Origin: Geminicoccaceae bacterium
GTDB lineage: Bacteria; Pseudomonadota; Alphaproteobacteria; Geminicoccales; Geminicoccaceae
Reading direction: 5' to 3'
NCBI GenBank assembly: GCA_007694015.1
Contig: RECO01000121.1
Span: forward strand, 1 to 41,618
Length of the DNA stretch: 41,618 nucleotides
Below, in pieces: positions 24,144 through 33,478 of the stretch. The notes below the pieces were generated by a model. It made no database searches, had not been told where the DNA came from, and saw only the letters and a list, made by a program, of their open reading frames with translations. Position 1 is the stretch's first letter. Each line of letters starts with the position of its first letter. The position numbers were made by a program, and so were the translations under genes.

Positions 24144-27100
24144 ATGTCGCACGCGCTTGCTAGCTCCTCGGAACACGACACCAAGGCCTTGTTGCGCCTT
24201 GCCGGCATCCTCGAAGCCAGCCCCGCCGTGAGCTATGCGCTGGAGCCGGCAGGACGGTGCGCCACCTTCCGCAGTGCCAACGCGGCGCGCCACTTCGGTT
24301 GGTCGGCCCGCCCGGACCTGGACCTGGACCAGGAACATCAGGACTGCTGGTTACGCGCGGTGCACGCCAGCGACGTGCAACCGATCGAGGCCCAGCTGCA
24401 AGCGTGGCTCACAGCCGGCGCCGAAGGCGTGCTCCGTCGCAGCTACCGCATTCGCCACGGCGCCGGGCACGAGCTTTGGATCGAGGATCACCTGCGCGCG
24501 GTTCGCGACGAAGCGGGTCGGGTGGTCGAACTGATCGGCGTGATGCGAGACGTCACGGCCTGGAACGGCAGCGACCGTCAGTTCGACGTGCTCGTCCGCA
24601 ACGTCCCGGGCATGATCTTCCAACTGCTCGTGTGGCCGGACGGCAGTTCCTGCTATCCCTATGCCAGCATCGGCATTCGCAACATTTTCGGCTTGGAACC
24701 CGAGGACGTGCGCGAGACCAATGCCGCCGTGTTCGAGCGCATCCACCAAGACGACGTGGCCAAGGTCGAAGCGCTCATCCGCGACGCTGCCATCAGTTTG
24801 GACAGCGTGCAGAGCCATTACCGGGTGCTCCATCCCGAGCGGGGGTTGATCTGGGTCCGCGGCCACTCCACGCCGGAGCGGCTGGCCGACGGCTGCGTGG
24901 TGTTCAACGGCTACATCCAGGAAACGACCGCAGAAGAAGCGTCCAAGGCCGCGTTGCAGCGCAGCCGCGACGAGTTGCAGGGCTTCTTCGACGTCGCCCT
25001 CGACCTCCTCTGCATCGCGTCGCTCGACGGCCGGTTCGTGCGCGTCAACCAAGCCTGGTCGTCGACCCTCGGCTACGACGCGGCCGTGTTGGAGGGAGCG
25101 CGCTTTCTCGATTACGTGCATCCGGACGACCTCGACGCCACCCTCACCGAAATGGCCAGCTTGAGCGCTGGGCACCAGACCCTCGGCTTCACCAATCGCT
25201 ATCGCGGCGCCGACGGCAGCTACCGCATCATCGAATGGCGCTCGCAGCTCCACGGCAAGTTGATCTACGCGGCGGCGCGCGACGTCACCACACGCGAGCA
25301 AGCGCTCCGCGAGCTCCAGGACAGCCGCAACAAGCTGAATTCGCTCTACGAACTGGCGCCGATCGGCATCGCCCTCAACCGCCTGGCGGACGGCGTCTTC
25401 GTCCAGGCCAACCCGGAACTGCTCCGCCTGACCGGTTACACCGCCGACGACCTCGGGGCACACAATTTCCATGACCTCGTGCCGCTGGCGGGCGAGGATG
25501 GCGCTGAGCCCGTCGGCAAACAGGAGCTGTTCGCCAGCGGCCGCTACGGCCCGGTCGAACGCCGGCTCCGCAAAAAAGACGGCAGCGAACTCCACGTCTT
25601 GGCGCAGGGAGTCATCCTCCGCGATCGCACCGGCAGCCCCCATGTCTGGTCCATCATCGAGGACATCAGCGCCCGCAAGCGTGTCGAGGCGGAGCTCGAA
25701 GCCAATCGCGAGCGCGTACAGGATTTCGCCGAATCGTCGGCGGATTGGTTCTGGGAGGCCGATGGCGACTTGCGCTTGACGTGGTTTTCCAGCGGCTTTG
25801 CGCAGCTCGGCGCTCTCGTCTTGGGTTCTCCGCTCGGCCGCCGCTTGCACGAACTCGACCCGACGACGGCGCCGCTGCTCGACACCGCTCTGCAACTGCG
25901 TCGGCCGATCGACGAGGTCGAAGCGCAAATTGCCACCGTCGACGGCATCCGGTGGTGCCTGTTGAACGGCCTGCCGACCTTCAAGGATGGCGTCTTCTCC
26001 GGCTATCGTGGCACCGGCCGCGACATCACCGAGCGCAAGGAAACGCAGTTGGCGCTTGCGGCGAGCCGCCAGAAACTGCGTTCCCTCTACAAGCTCGCAC
26101 CGGTCGGCATCGCCCTCAACCGCTTTGCGGACGGCCGCTTCTTGGAAGGCAATTCGGAACTCGCCAGGCTCACCGGCTACAGCCTGGAGCAGTTGCGTCA
26201 CCTCACCTGGCGCGCACTGACCGCCGAGGAATGCCGGGAAGCAGAGCCCGCCGAGTGGCGCGACCTCGGCGAACACGGTCGTTACGGACCTTGCGAACGC
26301 ACCTTCGTGCACGCGGATGGGCACCAGGTGCCGGTGCTCTTGAACGGTGTCTTGATCGAAGCGCCCGACGGTGAGCGCCAAATATGGTCCATCATCCAGG
26401 ACGTCACCGAGCAGCGACGCAACGCGCAGCGGCTCAAAGCGCTGGCGGAGCACGACGTCCTGACCGGCCTCGTCAACCGCCAGGTGCTTACCGAACGCGT
26501 GCGCGCCGTCTGCGACCACGCACCACAGGCGCGCTCGGCGGCCGTGGTGCTGCTCGACCTCGACCACTTCAAGGAGATCAACGACACCCTCGGCCACGAC
26601 GCCGGCGACGAACTGTTGAAGGAAATTGCGCAGCGCCTGCTTGGGGCCCTCGGAGCGGACGACGTCGTCGCCCGGCTGGGTGGCGACGAGTTCGGCCTGT
26701 TGCTGCGGCCCGCCCCCGGCACGAGGCTGAGCCATGGCACCGCCGAGGCCAAGGTGCGCGCCGTTCTCGACGCCGTGCACGAGCCCTTGACCTTGGGCAA
26801 GCGGACGGTGCAGCCGCAGGCGAGCCTCGGCGTGGCCATGCTGCCCGACGACGGCAGCCACCCGAGCGAACTCTACAAACACGCCGACATCGCCCTCTAC
26901 CGCTCCAAGGCGCTGGGGCGCGACACCTTCACCTTCTTCGATCCGTCGATGCGCGACGACGTCGAGCGCCGCAGCACCATCGCCGATGCGCTCCGGGCGA
27001 CGCTCGCCACGGACGGGCTGTCGATCGCCCTGCAGCCGCAGCAGCACCTGCCCGATGGCCGCCATGCCGGCTTCGAAGCGCTGGTCCGTTGGCAACACGA

Positions 27101-27779
27101 AGGCCGCGTCATGCCGCCCGGCGCCTTCGTGCCCATCGCCGAGGAAACCGGCCTGATCCTGCCCATGGGTCGCGCCGTGATGCACACCGCGCTCGCCACC
27201 TTGCGCCGGCTGTTGGATCGCGGCCTGGAGCCAGGCTGGTTCGCCGTCAACGTCGCCGCCGCCCAGCTCAAGGACCCGAATTTCGTGGCCGAGCTGTCCC
27301 AACTCATCGCGCTGCACCGGCTGCAGCCGCGCCAAGTGGAGTTGGAGATCACCGAGGGCGTGCTGCTCGACCGCGGCGGCGAACGGGTGGCCGAGACCTT
27401 GGAGGCAGCGCACCGCCTCGGGGTGTCGATCGCGCTGGACGACTTCGGTACCGGCTATGCCTCGCTGCGGCACCTCAACCGGTTTCCGGTCGATCGGCTC
27501 AAGATCGATCAATCGTTCGTGCGCGACATCGGCAGCGACCCCCAAGATGCCGCCATCACCCGCGCCGTGATCAATTTGGCCCACAGCCTGTCGATGGACG
27601 TGGTGGCCGAAGGGGTCGAGCGCGAGGACCAACTCGCCTTCCTCCGCATGCATGGCTGCGACTACGCCCAGGGCTACCTGTTGGGCCGACCCCTCGACCC
27701 GACGGAGGTCGAGACCTACCTGCGACGCCAGACCCACGACCTCCAAACGGTACCGCCGCCCTTCGTGCCGGCGATTTGA
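24144..27779 (+). CDS. Six-PAS GGDEF-EAL cyclic-di-GMP enzyme
   Basis: Protein of 1211 aa with no membrane segment, so a cytoplasmic sensor. Six PAS-like units end in the usual D[VI][ST]-type motif near residues 135, 258, 380, 508, 628 and 754. A GGDEF domain (about 765-920) has intact GGDEF at about 846, and an EAL domain (about 935-1190) has FEALVRW, LEITEGVLL, DDFGTGYASL, KIDQSFVRD, AEGVE and QGYLLGRPL. Both catalytic sites look complete. The inhibitory RxxD I-site is replaced by GADD. PAS4 and PAS6 are clearly internal duplicates. No obvious heme or flavin motif settles the signal. The ATG at 24144 is chosen because upstream codons overlap repeat DNA. Confidence 0.94.
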   Translation: MSHALASSSEHDTKALLRLAGILEASPAVSYALEPAGRCATFRSANAARHFGWSARPDLDLDQEHQDCWLRAVHASDVQPIEAQLQAWLTAGAEGVLRRSYRIRHGAGHELWIEDHLRAVRDEAGRVVELIGVMRDVTAWNGSDRQFDVLVRNVPGMIFQLLVWPDGSSCYPYASIGIRNIFGLEPEDVRETNAAVFERIHQDDVAKVEALIRDAAISLDSVQSHYRVLHPERGLIWVRGHSTPERLADGCVVFNGYIQETTAEEASKAALQRSRDELQGFFDVALDLLCIASLDGRFVRVNQAWSSTLGYDAAVLEGARFLDYVHPDDLDATLTEMASLSAGHQTLGFTNRYRGADGSYRIIEWRSQLHGKLIYAAARDVTTREQALRELQDSRNKLNSLYELAPIGIALNRLADGVFVQANPELLRLTGYTADDLGAHNFHDLVPLAGEDGAEPVGKQELFASGRYGPVERRLRKKDGSELHVLAQGVILRDRTGSPHVWSIIEDISARKRVEAELEANRERVQDFAESSADWFWEADGDLRLTWFSSGFAQLGALVLGSPLGRRLHELDPTTAPLLDTALQLRRPIDEVEAQIATVDGIRWCLLNGLPTFKDGVFSGYRGTGRDITERKETQLALAASRQKLRSLYKLAPVGIALNRFADGRFLEGNSELARLTGYSLEQLRHLTWRALTAEECREAEPAEWRDLGEHGRYGPCERTFVHADGHQVPVLLNGVLIEAPDGERQIWSIIQDVTEQRRNAQRLKALAEHDVLTGLVNRQVLTERVRAVCDHAPQARSAAVVLLDLDHFKEINDTLGHDAGDELLKEIAQRLLGALGADDVVARLGGDEFGLLLRPAPGTRLSHGTAEAKVRAVLDAVHEPLTLGKRTVQPQASLGVAMLPDDGSHPSELYKHADIALYRSKALGRDTFTFFDPSMRDDVERRSTIADALRATLATDGLSIALQPQQHLPDGRHAGFEALVRWQHEGRVMPPGAFVPIAEETGLILPMGRAVMHTALATLRRLLDRGLEPGWFAVNVAAAQLKDPNFVAELSQLIALHRLQPRQVELEITEGVLLDRGGERVAETLEAAHRLGVSIALDDFGTGYASLRHLNRFPVDRLKIDQSFVRDIGSDPQDAAITRAVINLAHSLSMDVVAEGVEREDQLAFLRMHGCDYAQGYLLGRPLDPTEVETYLRRQTHDLQTVPPPFVPAI

Positions 27780-27850
27780 ACGCACCCCTTGGCGGGTTCA
27801 ATTCCCGGCGTGGATGGCTAAAAGGCCTCTGCATCAGCCGGGAGAGTTCG

Positions 27851-29407
27851 ATGGACGACACCAAACCGCGCCTGGAGCTGCGCACCGCCCGCCTCGCCGA
27901 CATCCCGGCGATCCAGGCCTTGTGCGAAAAGGTCTATGCGGACCTCGGCAGCTACAGCCGGGCGCAGCTCAAGGGCCAAATCCAGAATTTCCCCGAGGGC
28001 CAACTGGTCGCCGTCTTCGACAAGAAGATCATCGGCTATTGCTCGACCTTTCGGGTCGAGGAAGCGGCGGCCTTGCGTGCCCACAGCTGGAGCGAGATCA
28101 CCGGCGGCGGGTTCGGCTCGCGTCACGTCGCCGACGGCGAGTGGCTCTACGGGGCGGAGGTGTTCGTCGACCCCGACTACCGCGGCATGCGCATCGGGCA
28201 GCGGCTGTACCAGGCGCGCAAGGACCTCTGCATGCGCCTCGGCTGCAAGGGCATCGTCTTCGGCGGCCGGCTGCCCGGCCTGTCGCGCCGGCTGAAGAAG
28301 CTCGGCTCGGCCGAGGCCTATGTCGAAGCGGTGCAGCACGGACGGCTGCGCGACCCGGTCTTGTCGTTTCAGCTGCGCAACGGTTTCGAGATTTTGGGCG
28401 TGCTGCCGGGCTACCTGCCGAGCGACCGGGAAAGCCTCGGCTTTGCCTGTCACTTGGTGTGGCGCAACGAGCGCTACATCGCGCCCGCGAGCCAGCGCAG
28501 CAAGAAGGCGGCGGTCAGCGCCCTGCGCGACCGTGTGCGCCTTTCCATCGTCCAATACCAACAACGGCGGGTGCGGTCCTTCGAGGAATTCGGCCACAAC
28601 GTCGAGTATTTCGTCGACGTGGTTGCCGACTACAAAGCCGATTTCGTCGTCTTTCCCGAATTGTTCACGCTCCAGCTGCTCTCGATCGAAAATGCGAAGA
28701 TCCCGGCGCACGAGGCGATCGCCAAGCTCGACGAATACACCGAGCCGCTGAAGCAATTGCTGTCGCGCCTGGCCGTCGACTACAACATCAACATCATCGG
28801 CGGCTCGCACCCGACCCGCGTGGCGTCGGGGGCCATCCACAACATCACCTATGTCTGCCTGCGCGATGGGTCGATCCACGAACAGGCGAAGATCCATCCG
28901 ACGCCCAACGAGCGCTTTTGGTGGAACATCGAGGGCGGCGATCGGGTCGAGACCATCATGACCGACTGCGGCCCGATCGGCGTCTTGATCTGCTACGACA
29001 GCGAGTTCCCCGAACTCGCCCGCCATTTGGTCGACCAGGGGGCACGCATGTTGTTCGTGCCCTTTTGCACCGACGAACGGCAAAGCTACATGCGCGTGCG
29101 CTATTGCTGCCAAGCGCGGGCCGTCGAAAACCAAATCTACGTCGCGTTGGCCGGCAATTGCGGCAATCTGCCCAACGTCGACAACATGGATATCCAATAC
29201 GCGCAGAGCTGTATCGTGACGCCTTGCGACTTCCCCTTCGCGCGCGACGGCGTGGCCGCCGACACCACGCCCAACGCGGAGATGGTCGCCTTCGCCGACG
29301 TCCATCTGCAAGACCTCGAAAACGCCCGCGCCTTCGGCACCGTGCAGAACCTCAACGACCGCCGCTTCGACCTCTACCGGGTGGAATGGGCCAAGAAAAA
29401 AGGGTGA
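27851..29407 (+). CDS. GNAT N-acetyltransferase / carbon-nitrogen hydrolase fusion
   Basis: Two-domain protein of 518 aa. Residues about 7-205 are a GNAT acetyltransferase (LRTARLADIPAIQALCEKVY, then EVFVDPDYRGMRIGQRLY for acetyl-CoA binding). Residues about 230-510 are a nitrilase-superfamily amidohydrolase with the catalytic triad Glu270 (FPELF), Lys347 (AKIHPTPNE) and Cys381 (VLICYDSEFPE). Fusions of this architecture exist in other bacteria; the substrate is not known, though acetylation and amide hydrolysis of one small amine is an attractive idea. A GGGAGAG Shine-Dalgarno sequence precedes the ATG, 71 bases after the GGDEF-EAL gene, so the two may share an mRNA. Confidence 0.92.
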   Translation: MDDTKPRLELRTARLADIPAIQALCEKVYADLGSYSRAQLKGQIQNFPEGQLVAVFDKKIIGYCSTFRVEEAAALRAHSWSEITGGGFGSRHVADGEWLYGAEVFVDPDYRGMRIGQRLYQARKDLCMRLGCKGIVFGGRLPGLSRRLKKLGSAEAYVEAVQHGRLRDPVLSFQLRNGFEILGVLPGYLPSDRESLGFACHLVWRNERYIAPASQRSKKAAVSALRDRVRLSIVQYQQRRVRSFEEFGHNVEYFVDVVADYKADFVVFPELFTLQLLSIENAKIPAHEAIAKLDEYTEPLKQLLSRLAVDYNINIIGGSHPTRVASGAIHNITYVCLRDGSIHEQAKIHPTPNERFWWNIEGGDRVETIMTDCGPIGVLICYDSEFPELARHLVDQGARMLFVPFCTDERQSYMRVRYCCQARAVENQIYVALAGNCGNLPNVDNMDIQYAQSCIVTPCDFPFARDGVAADTTPNAEMVAFADVHLQDLENARAFGTVQNLNDRRFDLYRVEWAKKKG

Positions 29408-29450
29408 GGGTGCCGGTCCCGTCGCCGGCTGCCGCCGGCCGAAGTGCGGC

Positions 29451-32333
29451 TCAGCGCTCCCCCTCCAGGAGGGCTCGGGCCGTGGCCAAGGCCGCCTCGA
29501 CGCTGTCTTCCTCCGTCGTGGGCATCGGCAGTGAGGCCGGTTCGGGCGCCGCCACCCGGCCACTCGCCAGCTCGGCTTCGGCACGTTGCCGGAGTTCCAA
29601 GACCGCGGCACTCTCGGCGTCCGCCAGCGGTGCGAGCGCTTCGAGCGCGCTGGCGGGGACGTGGCGCTCCAGGCGAAGTTCGGCCAAGTGCAGGCGCAAG
29701 GCCTGCTCCAAGGCGCGGGGCAAGGGTTCGTCCAGCGCGTGGACCAGGAGGCTGTCGGCGAGGTGCAGCGCATCGCTCTCCTGCGCCACGCGGCTTGCCA
29801 GGCGCTCCAACAGGCGGGCGCGCTCGACGCCGGACGGCAGGAGTTGCTGATATCGCTGCACGGCGGCGACCGCAGCCGCGAGGTCATCGCCGTCCCCTCC
29901 ACCCTCGACCAAGCGTTCGAGCAGGGCGCGATCGGCGTCGAGGTTGGCCGCGCCGAAGTCGGGGTTCAAGCGCCGCGCCTCGGCCGCCGCCTCCAGCGCG
30001 CCAAGGCCATCTCCCAGGGCCGCGCGATGGCGGCGCAACAGCCGCCACACCGCCTCTTCCTCCGGCCGCCCCCGCCACGCCGGCAGGTCCTGCTCGATAT
30101 GAGCGATCGCCTCGGGCGATGCGCCACCCCACCGCTGCTCGCTGAGTTCGGCATGGAGCAGCCGGGCGCGGCGTGCGACGTCGGGGTTGTCGCCACGGAT
30201 CAAGCGCCCCAAGAGCGCTTCCGCCTCACCCCTTTCCCCCCGCGCCGCCAGGGCCTCGGCCCGCAACAGCAGCAAGCCCGGCTCCCGGTCGAAGCCCGCT
30301 GCGCCGTCGGCGACCTGGTCGAGCAGCGTGAGCGCGACCTGCGGCGCCTCCAGCGCCAGCGCCGTCCGACCGGCCAGGAGGGCCACTTCGCGCCGCAACG
30401 GGAGGGGATAGGCGCGCCAAGCCTGGCCCGAGCGCACGAACCGCGCCCCGCCCGCCTCCAGGCGGCCGAGCCGGCCCTCGCCGACGGCATGCCACAGCCA
30501 AAGCTCCGCGTCGTCGCGCTCGGCCGGGTCGGGCAAGTCCGCCAAGCCCTGCGCCGCCCGCCCCGCCAGAATGGCGGCAACCCCGCGCAGGCTGCGCAAG
30601 CGCTCCGCCAGGGCCGGATCGTCCAGCGCCGCGGTATCGGGTGCGGCGTCCAACACGGCCAGCGCATCGAACGGCATCGCTTGGCCCAACAGAAAACGCG
30701 CGAGCGCCAGCCACCGCTCGGGGACCGGGTCTTCGAAGACCGCCTGCTCCAGCGCCAAACGGGCTTCGCGCAGGGCCGCAGGCGGTAAGGTGGGACCTCC
30801 CAAATCGATCAGCCCGCCCACATCCGGTCGCGGCGGCAGCCCCGACGCCGGGCCGGGTGGGCGCTGAGCACCGCCATCGGGCTCCAAGAGGACGGCGCCC
30901 TGCAAGGTCGGCAGCCACGTCTGCCCGCCGTCTCGATCGGCCTGCCCCCAGGCAATGCCCGGGCGTGCCAGCGGGATGACCTGGAGCGCGGTCTCCAGCC
31001 AGGGATCGACCAACACGACGCGCGGGTGCGCCAAAAGGTCGGCCGGCGGCGGTTGTCTGGTTGCGTCCGCGCTGCTGCGCGCCACCACCCAACCCCGCTC
31101 GTCGCGGTCGACGGACAGGGGCACGACGGGTTCGACAGCCAAGCGAAAGACCCAGGCCGCCGCATGGGGCACGGTCTCGATCGACGCCTCGACGACCGGC
31201 GCCGGCCACGCCCTGCCCGGCACGCCATCGGGATGCGGCAGGACCACCCAGAGCTCGCCACCCCGTCGCCAGATGGCCGCAGGCAGCGGCTCGGGCGTTT
31301 CGAACCGCCAGCCGTCACGCGTCGTCCGCGCCGTCACGGTCAGGAGGTCATCGGGCGCGGCGGCGGCAGCAGCCGGCGGCGCGTCGTCGGCGTCGAGCGC
31401 GACGCCCACTTCGGCCTCGCTAGCGCCCGCCGCTTCGCTTGCCGTGGCGGGCTCGCTCGGGGGGGCGGTTTCGGCGACCGCCTCCGGCCGGGGCACGCTG
31501 TCCGGCGGCAAGGCTGGCGGTGTCTCGATCGCCAGGGGGGCGGCCAGGGGTGCGGACAGGGGCGGCAAGGGCAGGGGTTCACCGGCAGGCGACCTGGCTT
31601 GCCAACGATCCGCCGCGGGTCGCGCCGCGAGGGCCTGGGGTGCCGTCTGGGCGGCCTGATCGGGGCCGGACCATGGCTCGGCCCGGGCCGTCTCGACGGG
31701 GCCGGGCGGCAAGCTCGCTGCCGGCACCGTCGCCGTGCCAGGAGCCGGCTCGGCGATCCCGGCGGCAGGCGGCACCACCGCCGCGTCGCGGCGGGCGGGC
31801 GTCAACGCCAGCGCTTCAGGAGCAGGCCGCAGCACCGGCTGCGGATCGGCGAAGTCCAGGGCCAGAATGCGGCCGTCGCGGAGCGTCAGGCTGCTGACCG
31901 CCACCCCCTCTCGCAGATGCAAGCGCCAGACCGGGCCATCGCCCTCGACCCATCGGACGACAGCGTCGAGCCGGGGGGCGAAGCCGGCCGCAGCCGGCCA
32001 GCCCTCGGGGCCGGGTAGGCGCCCGAACGCCAGCGTCACGACCTCGCTTTCGATCTCGATGTCGACCGGCATCGGCGCCTGCCACTCCAGCGCCAAGCGG
32101 CGAAAACCCGGATGCCGCCCGACGCGCACCGCCGGTGCTTCGGCCGCGGGCCTGGCGATCGCCGACGCGGCGGCTGGCAACGCGTCTTGGGCCGCTAGCG
32201 GGGGGGCCGACGCAACGCCGAGACCCGCCGCAAGGAGGACGAGCAACGCCACTGCTCCGCCACGACGGCAGCGTCCGTTTTCGCGTCTGGGTTGCGGGTG
32301 CCCCCGCTCAGTCGAAGCTTGCCAACAGCGCAT
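29451..32333 (-). CDS. Large exported protein with AMIN-like N-terminus and helical repeats
   Basis: Protein of 960 aa. An arginine-rich n-region, a hydrophobic core (about ALLVLLAAGLGVASA) and a probable cleavage site near LAAQ indicate export. Residues about 55-130 (HPGFRRLALEWQAPMPVDIE, RILALDF) resemble an AMIN-like beta domain. A long Pro/Ala-rich linker follows, and the last about 450 residues are TPR-like Ala/Leu/Arg-rich helices (AVLDAAPDTAALDDPALAER, ALTLLDQVADGAAGFDREPG). I do not recognise a named family. The ATG at 32333 has a GGAG Shine-Dalgarno sequence and overlaps the end of cheZ by 26 bases. A later GTG (just before ALLVLL) is an alternative. Its link to cheZ suggests a motility or envelope role. 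Confidence 0.8.
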   Translation of the reverse strand: MRCWQASTERGHPQPRRENGRCRRGGAVALLVLLAAGLGVASAPPLAAQDALPAAASAIARPAAEAPAVRVGRHPGFRRLALEWQAPMPVDIEIESEVVTLAFGRLPGPEGWPAAAGFAPRLDAVVRWVEGDGPVWRLHLREGVAVSSLTLRDGRILALDFADPQPVLRPAPEALALTPARRDAAVVPPAAGIAEPAPGTATVPAASLPPGPVETARAEPWSGPDQAAQTAPQALAARPAADRWQARSPAGEPLPLPPLSAPLAAPLAIETPPALPPDSVPRPEAVAETAPPSEPATASEAAGASEAEVGVALDADDAPPAAAAAAPDDLLTVTARTTRDGWRFETPEPLPAAIWRRGGELWVVLPHPDGVPGRAWPAPVVEASIETVPHAAAWVFRLAVEPVVPLSVDRDERGWVVARSSADATRQPPPADLLAHPRVVLVDPWLETALQVIPLARPGIAWGQADRDGGQTWLPTLQGAVLLEPDGGAQRPPGPASGLPPRPDVGGLIDLGGPTLPPAALREARLALEQAVFEDPVPERWLALARFLLGQAMPFDALAVLDAAPDTAALDDPALAERLRSLRGVAAILAGRAAQGLADLPDPAERDDAELWLWHAVGEGRLGRLEAGGARFVRSGQAWRAYPLPLRREVALLAGRTALALEAPQVALTLLDQVADGAAGFDREPGLLLLRAEALAARGERGEAEALLGRLIRGDNPDVARRARLLHAELSEQRWGGASPEAIAHIEQDLPAWRGRPEEEAVWRLLRRHRAALGDGLGALEAAAEARRLNPDFGAANLDADRALLERLVEGGGDGDDLAAAVAAVQRYQQLLPSGVERARLLERLASRVAQESDALHLADSLLVHALDEPLPRALEQALRLHLAELRLERHVPASALEALAPLADAESAAVLELRQRAEAELASGRVAAPEPASLPMPTTEEDSVEAALATARALLEGER

Positions 32334-32958
32334 CGATCTCCGCCTGGCTGTTGGCATTGTCCGGCAATTGGGGCCCGTTGAGCAAGTGATCATCCGTTGA
32401 GGTTGCCGCCTTTTCGCCCGGTTTTCGGGGCAAAGCCTCGCCCGTGCCGCCGAGGGCTTCGACCAAGAGACCAATCCGCCGCTCGATCGTCTGCAGCGTG
32501 CTGATGACCTTGGTGATGCGTTGACCACTGATATCCTGGAAGTTGCAGGCTTCGTAGATCGCCGTGACGGCGGCCTGCAGGCGTTCGCCGACCTCGCCGC
32601 CGACGCCCGTGGCAATCGCCTCGACGATTTCGGTGGAATCGAGAATGGTCCCGGTGGCCTCCTCCAGATGCGTGACGATCGCATCGAGTTCGACATTGGC
32701 CGTGGGGATGTGCTCTTCGGAGATGTCGTCCGGTCGGATCGAGCGGATTTCTTCCTTGGCACGGCGGATGTAGCGGGCGAGCGCCTCCAATTCGCCGTAC
32801 ACGCGAAGGTCTTGCAGCGTCACGTCGCCGTGCAGGCTCTCCAAGAGCCCACGGACCACGTCGACCAGATCGTCCAGGGGAATGGCCTCGCCATAGGTCT
32901 GGCGCAGGCTGGCCAAGCGCTGGTCGAGTGAAGCGGCGGGGAGCGGGGCGGCGCCCAT
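32308..32958 (-). CDS. cheZ: CheZ, phosphatase of phospho-CheY
   Basis: Helical protein of 216 aa that speeds dephosphorylation of CheY-P. The catalytic segment ACNFQDISGQRI contains Asp142 and Gln146, matching Asp143 and Gln147 of E. coli CheZ. Long amphipathic helices (about 36-190) would form the four-helix dimer. The C-terminal tail SQAEIDALLASFD (204-216) is the CheY-binding peptide and is nearly identical to the FliM N-terminal motif SQ-x-EIDALL. It lies 10 bases after cheY and overlaps the exported helical protein gene. Confidence 0.95.
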   Translation of the reverse strand: MGAAPLPAASLDQRLASLRQTYGEAIPLDDLVDVVRGLLESLHGDVTLQDLRVYGELEALARYIRRAKEEIRSIRPDDISEEHIPTANVELDAIVTHLEEATGTILDSTEIVEAIATGVGGEVGERLQAAVTAIYEACNFQDISGQRITKVISTLQTIERRIGLLVEALGGTGEALPRKPGEKAATSTDDHLLNGPQLPDNANSQAEIDALLASFD

Positions 32959-32968
32959 GGCCCTGGCC

Positions 32969-33352
32969 TCACGCCCCGAGGACGCTGGTGATCTTCGCCT
33001 TCAGCGTCTCGGCGTTGAACGGCTTGACGATGTAGTTGTTCACGCCGGCCTCTTTGGCGGCGACGACGTTTTCGGTCTTGCTTTCCGCCGTAATCATGAT
33101 GAAGGGCAAGGCCTTCAGGCCGGCATCAGCCCGCACCGCCTTCAACAGCTCGAGCCCGGTCATCGGCTGCATGTTCCAATCCGAGATGACCAGCCCGTAG
33201 GCTTTGTCCTTGAGCTTGGCCAAGGCCATGCTGCCGTCGGTCGCTTCATCGATGTTGTTGAACTCGAGTTGTTTCAAGAGGTTGCGGATGATCCGCAGCA
33301 TCGTCTTGTAGTCGTCGACGATGAGGATCTGTAAATTCTTGTCCAGCGGCAT
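32969..33352 (-). CDS. cheY: CheY-type single-domain response regulator
   Basis: 127-aa receiver domain. It has acidic pair Asp13-Asp14, phospho-acceptor Asp58 (ISDWNM), Thr88 (MITAES) and Lys110 (IVKPF). DWNMQPMTGLELLK and VVAAKEAGVNNYIVKPF are typical of true CheY proteins that bind FliM. The start at 33352 has a GGAGAAG Shine-Dalgarno sequence; the open frame upstream is not conserved. Immediately upstream of cheZ, so the pair forms a phosphorylation switch and its off signal. No other che or fli genes are in the window. Confidence 0.96.
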   Translation of the reverse strand: MPLDKNLQILIVDDYKTMLRIIRNLLKQLEFNNIDEATDGSMALAKLKDKAYGLVISDWNMQPMTGLELLKAVRADAGLKALPFIMITAESKTENVVAAKEAGVNNYIVKPFNAETLKAKITSVLGA

Positions 33353-33478
33353 AGCGCTTCTCCGGGCCGGTGAGCCGAGGCCACCCGCCGTGCCGCGCCG
33401 CCCAGAGCGGAGCACGACCAGCGAGTTACCCCGACGCTAGGCGCGAAGCGTTAAATCCACGTAAAGCCGAAGGCCGTT

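Noticed and set aside
24351-27785. 1144-codon minus-strand frame antisense to the GGDEF-EAL gene
   Set aside because: A codon-bias shadow. The plus strand encodes complete PAS, GGDEF and EAL motifs.
27785-27815. T-arm-like GGGTTCAATTCCCGG between the GGDEF-EAL and GNAT genes
   Set aside because: The remaining tRNA arms would lie inside the GGDEF-EAL coding sequence and do not form. It looks like chance, although a tRNA 3' remnant cannot be excluded.
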